64,000 nt of DNA from Trichobilharzia szidati (Eukaryota; Platyhelminthes; Trematoda; Strigeidida; Schistosomatidae). Of the stretch, positions 23,253-33,649 are shown piece by piece. The notes beneath the pieces are model-generated. The model had not been told where the DNA came from, did no database searches, and saw only the letters and a program-made list of their open reading frames with translations. A program made the translations under genes and the position numbers. Location: contig OX235279.1 in the NCBI GenBank assembly GCA_944472155.2, positions 140,154,920 through 140,218,919 of the forward strand, read 5' to 3'. How positions within the stretch are numbered: position 1 is the stretch's first letter; each line of letters begins with the position of its first letter.

Positions 23253-24300
23253 TTTCGACCAAGCTAGTTTTGCATATTGTGCAGTGTATACGTGGAGTTA
23301 TATTTATTTTTAGCGTAATCTAATCGAAGTGAGAACAAAAAAAAAAGATTCTGTAGACACAACTGAATGAATGAACAGCCAATCAACTTGAAATAGTGAT
23401 GATCTTAATTTAATTCACATGAACTTATGAACTTATGAATACAAAAACAAGATCAATAAATGCAAAAAGAAATATGAATTGTAATAATAATAATTATAAG
23501 AAGAAGAAGAAACGGTTAAAAAGTTGAATAAAGTAAACTTCGGTGTTAAACTTGAGGTTATGACAATCAAAATAGGTTCATAGTGAATAAATAGCTTTTT
23601 TGTCCAAAGCTTACAGGAGTATGAGATAATGGATAACAAACTTTTGAATAATACGCCAAAGGATTTCAACATTTAACTTGTGACTTATGGTTTAAAGTAT
23701 ATATTTGAAGGTAGACGACAATAGTAGTTGCCTGTCAATTATTGTTATAATCTTATTCGGAATCACTGTTAAATTCAAAAACTTGAATTTCTTAACCTAT
23801 TTTGAAAACAGAAAGCAATTGGTAAAGTTAGTCAGGCTAGGTTTTCTGTGGTCTACGGAAAGGAAGTGGCTATTTTATCGATCTTTTATTCAGAGTTGAA
23901 TTATATACACTTTTGACCTGTACTCCTTCTCGTGCATATTATAAAGCTGGAAACGGATTAAGGAAAAAGAAGAAGAATTGTGTTCTCTTATATTAATAAT
24001 TCTTATTTATATATATACCTTTGTGTTTATTAGATAATTGGCTAGTAATCAAACCTGAATCCGCTGTGTGATTGCGGAGCATCCCACCTATTGAACTACT
24101 GACGCGATTCATTTACGCTGATCAGTGAATAAAAAGTTTTTTTAATTTTCTGAAGAGATTAGAAGTTAACTGCTGGATGATGACTAGCAGTGAAATCTCA
24201 TTATCTTGTGGTAATGTGACCAGGGATGTTTACAATGCCAAAATGAATTAGTTGCTTATCAGTGACATTGTTTGGTGGTGGTACAATATGGCGAATTCAC
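23253..24300. other. Upstream of SDR-A: no gene seen
   Basis: Presumed promoter side of SDR-A. There is no recognisable core promoter motif. It has ATT/AAG-rich simple runs near 23480-23515. A short SM-alpha-like 3' remnant (GGATGATGACTAGCAGTG, near 24174-24191) may be present. Confidence 0.3.
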
Positions 24301-24309
24301 AAAAGTTAG

Positions 24310-24500
24310 AATTCCGCCTCTGTGGCTCAGTCGTCAACGAGCTGATGTCGCAGCCTTCAGGTCTTTGCTTCGATCAGTGGTAGGGTCATAGGTGCGAGCA
24401 GTTGGAGAATCCAGAACTAGTTGTTCTGTGTTCAGTGATTCTCAAACTGGTATTGGTTCATGACGAAATGTCTATTAAGATTAGGTGTTTGTGAAATATA
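24310..24500 (+). mobile_element. tRNA-like SINE (family 3), degenerate
   Basis: The head TCTGTGGCTCAGTCG gives an A-box-like start. The end GTGTTCAGTGATTCTCAAACTGG belongs to the tail seen at 31195-31250 and 60838-60919. The B box is poorly preserved. Confidence 0.4.
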
Positions 24501-24824
24501 TATTTCAGACTACATGAAGTGAGTTAGAACTAGTGAAATCAGGGGTCAAGCGAATACAGTAAAGAAATTTGATTAGGGTAGCATAAATTTAAAATATGGA
24601 TAGTATTAGTAGTGTTAAGGTTAACTAGGTGTGAAGAAGTAAGAATATTAGATAAGAGGTTGTTAAGGTGTAAAAAGAGGTAACCAGACATGAAGATATT
24701 AGATTATTACGTTCTTGACCTTTTGTAGGCCAAGGTAGGCATAGAGGTTAATGCATTGGTTAGGTTTAGTTTTATTGATTCCTATACCCATGGTTAAGAT
24801 CCTTTGTTAAAAATTATTCGCCAC

Positions 24825-25013
24825 TTAATATATACCTGTGAATACCTCTTCTTCTTTGATCTGGTGTTCACTGTCCACCGAATCAGATAACATAGCACTA
24901 TTCATACCACGCATTAAGATTTTCATGTCATCATTTGAAGACTTATGAATTCCTGTTTTTAGGTGTCTGTAGACGTTCTCCTGAACCGTTTTTGAGTGCA
25001 TAGCAGGGCACAT
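24825..25013 (-). CDS. Unassigned exon-like open frame
   Basis: The minus strand encodes a polar 62-residue peptide from ATG 25013, including GIHKSSNDDMKILMRGMNS and an acidic end HQIKEEEVF. A plausible donor ACAG|GTATAT follows. It lies upstream of SDR-A in the same direction, but no link is shown. I do not recognise the sequence; chance is possible. Confidence 0.25.
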   Translation of the reverse strand: MCPAMHSKTVQENVYRHLKTGIHKSSNDDMKILMRGMNSAMLSDSVDSEHQIKEEEVFTGIY

Positions 25014-25664
25014 TTTTAAATATCATTCATTTTGATTCATACTTGCTTCCATGATCCTGTAGGAGATTGATTCCTGCTGCCTATGGGCCTTTGATGTTGT
25101 TGGTGACATCACTAGCAGCTGGATATACCGTCAAACTATTCAAAATGTATCGTTCACATACACATCATGTTTTTCAGGTAAACTCTGTCCCGAATTATTC
25201 CGGTAACTTGGTTTTCTATGGCAATGAAAATACTAAGGAGCTGTGGTTTAAAATGTTTGTGTTTTAGCATATCAAGTTAATTTTCTATGATAAAATAATT
25301 GGATGGATGCGAACACCTCAAGGATTTTCACAAACCTTTAGTTTTTGAGATAGGTTATTCCCTGTTACTTAGAATTATAAATGAACTGAAATTCTGCTAG
25401 AGTCCTAAAGGCCTAGCAACATATTGTATACATTCAGTTAATTCATTACACTTTCTTAAATTATTATTTAGATTTTAGTTAAAACTGCATTCTGTTGCAT
25501 TTTTCACACTAGTCCAAATTTCTAGCATTTGAAGTCACTAGAGGTACTAATTGGCTTATCACGTGATGTGGCATATTTAACGCTTAAGGTGACAGACAGT
25601 ATGTCATAATGTGGACAGGAATGTGTTATTCAACAAACAGAGAATATGATAAAAACTGAAAGCT

Positions 25665-26285
25665 CTTTATCTCCAGGTAGGCAGGAGGAACGGACTAGGA
25701 TGTCAAACCGAGAATAGGAAAGGCGAGAAACGCATTCATCAACCTGAAACCAATCTGGAAATCTTCCGCTGTCACTCAGCATCAACAGCAAAATTCGGAT
25801 TTTCAATACAAACGTCAAGTCAGTCAGTTCTTCTATACGGATCAGAAACTTGGCGGGTCACCAAGAATATTTCCAACAGCCTGTTGCAGACCTTTATCAA
25901 CAACTGTCTTCGCTTTATGCTGAAGATCAAATGGCCGGAAAGAATCATCAACAAGAAACTATGGGAACAAACAAAACAAGAACCAATCGCCCATCAAATA
26001 TGCAGGAGAAAATGGAGATGGATTGGACACTCACTGAGGAGACCACTGGGTGACATCGCGCGTCAGGCCATCCCTCGAGTGGAAGCCGAAATGGAAGCGG
26101 CGAGTGGGACGTCCAAGGGTGACATGGAGGAGATCGTGTGAACAGGAACTGAAACAGTATGGATTAACATGGATGCAGATGAAAGGTACAGCAGAAGACA
26201 GAAGCAAGTGGAGACGTGCAGTTGAAGCCCTATGTTCCACTAGGAACCCAAGGGAACAATAATAGTAAAAATAATAATAATAATA
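25665..26285 (+). mobile_element. RTE-type LINE 3' end
   Basis: Plus-strand pieces: KARNAF-NLKPIWKSSAV near 25715-25770, FYTDQKLGG near 25835, CRRKWRWIGHSLRRPLGDI (26000-26060), GRPRVTWRRSCEQE, and TAEDRSKWRRAVEALCSTRN (26185-26245). It ends at CTATGTTCCACTAGGAACCC with an AATAATAAT tail. This 3' end is the sequence copied by the family 1 SINE. Confidence 0.8.
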
Positions 26286-26924
26286 AGGTTTCGTCATCGG
26301 CTGACGTTAGTGAACAGACCATCGCAAATCAAATATTTATTATTAGCATTATTATTATTATATTTGGGAACTTTTCAGTAGTTCACACCCACAATGAGAT
26401 CTGGGATAGCAGGCATAATCTTCAGGTTAGGATTGAAAACGTAACAAGTTGGATACTGTTTTGAAATTTAATCTAATCTGGCAAAAATAGCTTAAACCAA
26501 GTTGAGTCATTTTTGAAATCTTTCTATCATAACTAGAATATGAAAGTCTGTCTGTCTATACTTTTGTGTTATTTGTACTTTCTATTCTTCTGGCAAAACT
26601 AAACTATCTACCTCTGTGCTAGTTTTTTGCGAAAATAAATAACGCATAGTTTTCCAGCATTCTTTTTTAGGTCGACTTTTAGCCAGAAAAATAAAATGAA
26701 ATGGAAGTCATTTTCATTACAAAGTAAAAGATAAAGATAATGAGGAATAGCGAAACATAGGCCAGAGTCAAAGGATAAACGCCTCGCATTTTTCAAATTT
26801 GTAGATATTTGCTGAAATCTCTGCTAATTATTTGGATGTATGAAAGACTTATTTTTTGCAACATACAATTGTTTGACATAAGTATATCTTCCGACGTTCT
26901 ATTATTGTACTTCTAATAAAGCCA
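26286..26924. other. Anonymous AT-rich sequence
   Basis: An AATAAT/ATTATT run at 26270-26360 extends the RTE tail. Beyond it nothing is recognised. Confidence 0.4.
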
Positions 26925-26927
26925 CCT

Positions 26928-26976
26928 TTGACTGGACACGAGTTATTAACTAGTGTCCAATCAAAGTATCCCATAA
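26928..26976. repeat. Collapsed foldback: short perfect hairpin of the arm ends
   Basis: CTTTGACTGGACAC, a 13-nt spacer, then GTGTCCAATCAAAG. These are only the outer ends of the foldback arms found at 6268-6350 and 6697-6772; the interior is gone. It is immediately followed by the tRNA-like unit, as in the other composites. Confidence 0.7.
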
Positions 26977-26984
26977 AGTCCTAC

Positions 26985-27176
26985 AGGAGGTTAACTGGGA
27001 GCCTGAAAAGCTCAGTAGTAACGTCTCTGACTGCAGCACTGGGTGACGCAGGTTCAAATATCAGAGTGAACATGAGTTCCTTCAAGGTTGCAGATACAAC
27101 ATTCTGACAAGAGTCAACTAGCACGAAACCTAGGTCCAAGGCTTCCTGTGGCCGATTGTCTCCAACCATCTAACAT
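26985..27176 (+). mobile_element. tRNA-like repeat (composite with foldback)
   Basis: Plus strand: GGGAGCCTGAAAAGCTCAGT (A box AAGCTCAGTAG), B-box-like GGTTCAAATA near 27051, then GAGTTCCTTCAAGGTTGCAG and CACGAAACCTAGGTCCAAGG, ending CCAACCATCTAACATCAA. A family 1 SINE is inserted right at its 3' end. Confidence 0.75.
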
Positions 27177-27191
27177 CAATAAGGCTACCTT

Positions 27192-27420
27192 TTTTTTCCC
27201 TTCACGTTCCCCAGTGGAACATAGGGCTTCAAGCCAGCGGCTTGAAGTTTCTGTAGCAGTGTTTATTTTACAGGACAAGGTTGCTAGCCTCATGCCCAAC
27301 CTTTCCTCTTCACCAACATTATTTCTGGCTTAGCGAGGTACAGGAGTGCGTCAGTCGGGGATCGAACCCCGGACCATGTGCATGGTCGGCGAGCGTCCTA
27401 ACCGCTATGCCACCGACGCA
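27192..27420 (-). mobile_element. SINE (family 1), near consensus, 15-bp TSD
   Basis: The best-preserved copy. On the minus strand the head is GTGCGTCGGTGGCATAGCGG, B box GGTTCGATCCC, body, and tail CCTATGTTCCACTGGGGAAC then A-rich. CAATAAGGCTACCTT at 27177-27191 and 27421-27435 is a perfect duplication, so the insertion is young. Confidence 0.93.
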
Positions 27421-27614
27421 CAATAAGGCTACCTTAATTGAATCAAATGTAGATGGCGTTTTGTATATCTGTGAATGTAAGTAGTGTCCTAGTTTAGTTA
27501 TGAATATAAATTTCGTTAGAAAAAATCCGTCTCGGTCGCATAACTACTGACAACTAAGTAAAACCTAGTCATATGTATCTACTTTTCTTGAATTAGTGTT
27601 TGTCATTGAGATTT

Positions 27615-27869
27615 GTTGTGTGTCAGTTGTCCAGCGGTAGAATGCTCGCCAACTACGCATGTGGTCCGGGGCTTGATCTCCGGTAGACGTACTCTTAAAC
27701 CTCTCTAACCTGGTAGTAAGGCCAGTAAAGCTGGAAGATTGCGCTAAGTAAGGCTAGCAACTCCACACCATTAAAACAACAACACTACTGCTACCGAAAC
27801 TTCAGACCTCAAGCTTGAAGCCCTGTATTCCAAGAGGAACGTAAAGGAATAAAATCAATAAAGTAAAAA
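27615..27869 (+). mobile_element. SINE (family 1 variant), 10-bp TSD
   Basis: Plus strand: TGTCCAGCGGTAGAATGCTC head, a B box altered to GGGCTTGATCTC, a longer body with CCATTAAAACAACAACACT, and the tail TGAAGCCCTGTATTCCAAG. ATTGAGATTT flanks it at 27605-27614 and 27870-27879. Confidence 0.8.
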
Positions 27870-28269
27870 ATTGAGATTTTCAAGAGTTTCTACAAATTTC
27901 TCAAAATCCCAAAAAAAAAACCATAAGGATGAATAAACCTATGAATTCTTTTCGTATCGCTATAGCTGTAGTTGAAACCGGATAATGTGCATTACTTAGT
28001 TCCTTTGCAGTAATATAAACTGGCTCACCAAACTAGGAGATATTCATTGTCGCATGACATCATTAAAGGATGTTAGCTGGCTGGAAGGCATCAGTAAAGA
28101 AAAAAACAGCATGAAATTAAATGATGCTTGCTGGCTAGTCAGTGTATCTGACACTGCTACACCAATTTAGCCAGTACCTAAACAGTTCACTGAAAAATAT
28201 CTCTGATCATAGCACTGAATGACATAAGTTCAACTAAATTAGACATTAGAGATACACCGCGCTAATATT

Positions 28270-28455
28270 GTTTTTTTAGTATAGCTTGACTCCATGCCGT
28301 GTTTTCGACAGAAGTATGGAATTTTCAGCATGTGATATCGGTAGCCCAAATATTGTAGGCCGACCATTGATATCGGTTGTGCGTCGGCCGTGGATCGAAC
28401 CCCGGACTATGTACATGGTCGGCGAGAGTCCTAACCGCTGTGCCACCGACGCACG
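28270..28455 (-). mobile_element. SINE (family 2: same head, different body)
   Basis: The minus strand begins with the family 1 head (GTGCGTCGGTGGCACAGCGG) and B box GGTTCGATCCACG. The body then switches to ATCAATGGTCGGCCTACAAT, then ATCACATGCTGAAAATTCC, and a GGCATGGAGTCAAGC end. The same head-body union occurs at 54636-54830, so it is a real subfamily. The whole unit is open in one frame (28276-28494). Confidence 0.8.
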
Positions 28456-28459
28456 AGTG

Positions 28460-29660
28460 TAAAGGTGAAAGTTGCACAGCACTTCACGCAACATCCAACG
28501 GGTGATGATAAGGTGAACTTGATCTCCATATGAATCAATTGCATATTTTGAAAAATGACTGCTCTAGCAACGAATTCTAAAGGTGTAAATTAGTCTATTG
28601 TTTATACATACGTTTTAATATCAAGTGTATTTATTTTAGTAAGCTCAAACTAATTACTACAAGTGTAACTACTTTGAGTAGTGACAAATGTTTTTAACGC
28701 TTTCAGGCTAATTGTTCTGTATTTATTGTCTGATTAAGTTTACAAATAAACTTCGTGAGTCCCATTCGATATGGAATCTTTGATGGAGAGCATATATATA
28801 TATATACCCTTTCTTATCATTTTTATCAGACTTCCTTAGCTTTATTTCATCTTCATTAAAATGTATTTTATTCACTTCCCTTACAATTGAGCAGTTTGTT
28901 TTATAAGCCTTTATCTACTGCATGAACTTGAACCTCCGTTTGTATCATGTTTGTTTTTCAGTATTTTTGTCATAAATCTCACCACTGTCATTAACGGAAC
29001 TGTTGTTATTATGATGACTAAATACACAATCTTGTCATCCCACTAATAAATCACCGTGACTGGTTTGCATTCAACAGTTATTTGTAAATTTATGTATATT
29101 TGGTGTGAAGCCTAACGGGATCTAGTTGAAAACAATATTCGCTGCTAACAGGTACTCTTCTAAATTCTACTATGGGAAAAGAATGGCGAATAATGAAAGT
29201 CGACTACGGAAATTCAACAGGTCACCCAAGTTGTAATTTGATGCCTGATAAGAATTCCAGCCTGCATCACAGCTGACACAGGTGCAGAAAGGTTTAGCAG
29301 CTACCGGTAACCATTTAACACTATAAAATATTTTCAACAAAAGTACCAATTGTTTAAATTTTAAAAAATTTCATGTACTTGATTTTCAAACGTGAAATAG
29401 TCAAACTTTATGTTGAATAAAACATCCCAATTATCATATTATGCAATTAAACCATTCTGGAATAATTACCAACGGAATTATAAACTAATTGTATAAAATG
29501 ATTTTGGAAAGTTTTGTTTAATTATCACTCTATGAATGAGTGAAGTTAAAAATTATGTCATTTTAATCCGGGTGAAATTAAAGCTTCATATATATATATA
29601 TATACATGCAAGTGACTGGAAATTCACCAAAAAAACTTCCTACTAAATGCCTTTAATCAA
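28460..29660. other. Anonymous AT-rich sequence with (AT)n runs
   Basis: (TA)n near 28788-28806 and 29587-29605. No gene or repeat family is recognised. Confidence 0.4.
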
Positions 29661-29666
29661 ATTATA

Positions 29667-30125
29667 TTATAATTCTCTTTGATTCAGAGTGGAACATAGG
29701 ACTTCAGCTCCATTACTCCACTTGCCCTGTTCTGGGAAGTCCTCTACAGTCGGCCCCACGATTACCCCTAATCTTTCACTTCCTTCTCGTACGATCTCCT
29801 CCATGTCACCCTCGGACCCATGCCCAAATCATCGATTCCCATTCGGATCCCACTGCGGCGATAGCCTCACGTGCTATGTCACACGACGGTCTCCTCAGCT
29901 TGTAACCTGTCCATCTTCATTTTCCTCTGCATATTTGTTAAGCAATACGTTTTTGATCGACTCGTTACTAGAGCTTCCCTGTGATAATTCTTTCCGGCTA
30001 GTTATCTGATCTTCACTATGGAGCCGGAGAAGGCAGCTGTTGATGGAAGTCTGAAGCTTGTTGTAAATTCTTTTCGTGAAGCGTTGGGCAAGTTTCTGAC
30101 CCTTTAAATAACGTTCCACTTCTCT
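29667..30125 (-). mobile_element. RTE-type LINE 3' end
   Basis: The minus strand holds the C-terminal region: YNKLQTSINSCLLRLHSED (30000-30060), then a second half running to the GTCCTATGTTCCACTCTGAA 3' end near 29690. The order matches 55215-55690. It is frame-shifted and 5'-truncated. Confidence 0.7.
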
Positions 30126-30890
30126 GGATCAATATCTTGTAACTACTAACACCACTCACTAAAGCACCTTCGTAATTGTGGTACCAGCATGCATCATTGA
30201 ATACGAAAATTCGACTCAGTATCCTTTAAGTACATAAATTATAACTAGCTCTTGTCATAAGAAAATAAACTCTTTAAGTTAACCAGAATGTGTTTAAGTT
30301 TAAAAGGCTCACTATTAATAAGTGGTAAAACTTACTAGAACCAGGTAAAAGTGTCAGCGTGGTACGTATAACGGAGATTCAGAAGGTTTATAATAATAAT
30401 CCAAAGATTCAGGCACAATAGAAGTATATGATGACAGCAGAAATTACTTTTTGTTATGATAGTAATTAAAACAAAACAAAATCTAGATAATTCAACTACT
30501 TATAAAATCAACGTATTGCGTATTTATGCTTTGCTCACACACGTTTAATCAATACCACATGACCTTAATAGCGTTTTACACATGTTGAAAGATATCTATT
30601 CTAGTTTTATTGCAATTATTTTTAAGTAATATTTACACCTTTTAGTGGTTAGTTGTTCAATCACAAACTGCTTATCTCTTACAGTTTATAGCCTTGAAAT
30701 TAAAAGTACATATTATGGGTAAAAAGTTCTAATAATAATTGTTCTAATGTAAATAAATAAGTGTTTAAGTGACTGATTCAAATGAAGAGGCGGATAACAT
30801 GAAGACACTGTCTCTTTTTAATAACTGACTGCGTTTTTGGTAACCCAGTTGAATCGATATAGAACTTAATGCCAATCCGCAAAAGTCCCG

Positions 30891-31087
30891 TTGTCTGAAT
30901 ATCACCGTACAGCTTATTGGAGGCTACTGGATTTGTATCGTGAAGTTTTTATAAAAGGTCGCGGCTATTCAATTTCACCATGTCAGAGTGCAGTGGATGC
31001 TCATCGATGGGATTCATTGGTGTTAGGACTGTATCATGAATTAACAAAGTGGAGATTCACGGCTTATTGTTTTCCGACTCATTTACT
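30891..31087 (+). other. Unassigned open frame next to a SINE
   Basis: A 75-codon open frame containing YHRTAYWRLLDLYREVF and DAHRWDSLVLGLYHELTKW. Trp/Tyr/Leu-rich with no family recognised. It runs into the tRNA-like repeat at 31090. It may be part of an unidentified repeat or a stray exon. Confidence 0.2.
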
Positions 31088-31089
31088 CA

Positions 31090-31260
31090 ATGTTCAACGA
31101 GGTGACCCCGAGGCCTGAAGGTTGTGCCTTCAATCCCTAGTGAGGTTATCAGTGTCCACTACTGACCAGTACGAAACTATAATGAAACAGTTGTGCTGTG
31201 TTCCCTGGTTTTCAATGACTCTCTAACTGATGTGGGTTTGTGATGACATCGACACTGAAA
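31090..31260 (+). mobile_element. tRNA-like SINE (family 3)
   Basis: Starts GAGGTGACCCCGAGGCCTGA with a weak B box (CTTCAATCCC) and ends GTTCCCTGGTTTTCAATGAC/TCTCTAACTGATG. The tail is the sequence that forms the hairpin at 60740-60919. Confidence 0.55.
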
Positions 31261-31639
31261 TTCATATTTCTGTATGCACATTCACAGTGAATTCACTGAA
31301 ACCTGCATGCTCTTTTTTCAAACATTTATTCCATAGTGATAGTCTCGGGTAGGCCGACTATAATTAATGCGATGGATGGTAATTGAAGCTGATTCCGAGA
31401 TACGTCAGAATTCGGACCGGTGGCCTTCGAATTATCAGTTGGACGATTCATCATCTGAACTACAATACCCGATTGCCATTCATATTGTGAATTAACCGGA
31501 TTTAGCAGTCTGCTTTTTTCTTTCTAATTCATCATAATTACGAGTAATAGATAAAGATGTAATGAAAGTGTTATGACTTATGGATATTGTCCTTTGATTC
31601 ATTCACATGATGGATGGGTGCTACTCATAATGATTCAAA

Positions 31640-32595
31640 CTAAATGATGACCTATCTAGTATGTTTAACCTCGTCCAGCTCACTTGTTTACTAGTTTACT
31701 ATGCGGTTCTAATTGTGGAAAAAGAGGAAAGGTTGGGGAAGGGATTAGCACTCTGTCCCAAAAACTCAGTCCATCGCTTCATAAACTGGAGATACAAAAT
31801 AATGCTAGCTGGCGAAAAGATTCGGGAGGCCAGTCAACCCCTTTATCCTCTTCCGATGAAGGCAAAATGAGCATAAGGATATGGAATATCTACACAATTT
31901 TCGAAGCTGAGAAGATTACTCAGACGATATATCTGCACAGAATGTTACTTCTTGATCTTTGGGTATCAAATTATGGAGTACCAACTACAATTATATCCGA
32001 CTGAGGAGCCCAGTTCCAGTCAACTCTCTTTCGTGATCTAACGAGACTGCTTGCAGGGAATTATATCTCCACCACAAAATATCGTCCGGCAGTCAATGGT
32101 CTTGTGGAAAGATTCTACAGACTGATGGCTAAGACTGACAGATTCAAGTGGAGTGAACACTCACCGTTGATCCTACTGATCCTCCGATCGACTGTTAAAT
32201 AAGACTAAGGATGTACACCAGACCAACTCGTTTATGGTACTACCCTTACTTTGCATGGACAACTGGTTCCCTCACATGATTCAACAGATGTGAATATTAC
32301 TGACCTCACCAACAGACTAACTAAACAAATGCTTTAACTTCAGCCAACAGCAACTCTACAACCTCTTCGAAGAGATAAGGTCAGCAAGCATCTGGAAACT
32401 TGCAAATTTATCGTTGTTCGAGTCGATGCTGTCAGAAAAGGACTGCAATCTCCGTACCAAGGTACTTTCCAAGCCCTTAAACGTTCAGACAATTATTTTA
32501 CAGTGAACAAAAATGGAAAATGGAAAAATGTTTCCATTGATCGAATTAACTCAGCCTACACAGACAGCAGATCCGAAGCTACAAACAGGTAATTA
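31640..32595 (+). mobile_element. Gypsy-type LTR retrotransposon, integrase fragment
   Basis: Plus-strand readings give the second half of an integrase catalytic core and the C-terminal domain. Visible are SNYGVPTTIISD then GAQFQSTLFRDLTRLL (31960-32060), PAVNGLVERFYR with the catalytic Glu (32085-32125), TPDQLVYGTTLTL, and KFIVVRVDAVRKGLQSPYQG with FQALKRSDNYFTV and SIDRINSAY (32405-32560). The Asp of ISD is followed by a stop (TGA), and other stops occur, so it is dead. No LTR pair was located. The layout resembles the trematode CsRn1-type Gypsy lineage; that naming is an inference. Confidence 0.8.
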
Positions 32596-33640
32596 ATTAG
32601 TCGATATAACTCCAACAGCCTTAATTCTTATTCATACTTTTTATCAAACGCGTAGTGGCCGGAAAATCAGTAAATCTGCGGGCTACTTTTATTTTGTGTA
32701 CTGATCAAGCAATTACATTTTTCTCGTTTAGACATTATTACTGTTCACTTTGATGTCGCTGTTACTACAAAATTTGGCTATCATCATCATTAGTATTTGT
32801 TTATTTGTATATTAGCTACAAGACCGGTATCTGTGTTCATAAAAAACGGCTTACATTGATTTTAATTTGTTCTTAAAATCACTAATTACTATGCACTTAG
32901 ATATATATGTTTATGAATGAAAATCTTCTTTGTTCATAGCCTCTTCAAAGAAAAACAAACCTCATTTAATTACCATAAACTTTTATATAATTTTTTGTTG
33001 TTGAAATGTTTGTTCGTGCGTTAGAATTTAAACAATCTGTATACGTTTTCACGCACTCGCAAGTTACTATGTATCCTTATTATTATCACACACACACTGT
33101 TATTAATATTATTTTTCAAAAAATGGATCCTTTCATAAGCTCTGTCTGCTTCTTCTGCGCTCTGTGCTCACTAACTTGAGTAACGTACCCCATAAAAGGG
33201 GTTCTAAGATCTTCCGGCTGTTCGTCTACTGCATATTGTATATTTGTATTGCTAACAGTGACAGCTTTTGGTAGTCTCTCCAGACCTCTAAGGGTGAAAC
33301 CATCTAGAGTCTGGAACGGTATAATTGTACAAATTTTTGTTGGATGTTACAAGTGGAGAAAACATTGTGCATACCTTTTGTTTAGAACGACTCATTGTAA
33401 AACGAACACAACTTTAGAGTGCAATCTTAAATATAGCGTGCTGCTCTTTGATTCGTCTTCTCACTGGTCCATACTGTTTGCTTGCTTTGCTTCTAACCAT
33501 GCTGTATCCATTGTATTTTCTAGGAACCTCTCATCCTCATCCGAAGGCTATTCTACAGCCAGTGTACGACTTCTACTAGTAGGCATGACCCCAGTAGCGA
33601 ACGCTTCTATGAATTATTTAAAAAATTTGTAGCAACGAAC
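32596..33640. other. Anonymous sequence; possible repeat of unknown type
   Basis: 33180-33620 has a higher-complexity, less AT-rich composition and a 127-codon plus-strand frame (33249-33632) with no recognisable domain. It could be LTR or retroelement leader sequence; nothing decisive is seen. Confidence 0.3.
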
Positions 33641-33649
33641 TTTGACTAT

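Noticed and set aside
24174..24205. SM-alpha 3' remnant with GATGACTAGCAGTG
   Set aside because: Only about 18 matching bases and no promoter boxes or ribozyme core beside it; not enough for a feature.
33249..33632. 127-codon plus-strand frame
   Set aside because: No domain, no splice context and odd residue mix; noted only as a possible unknown repeat.
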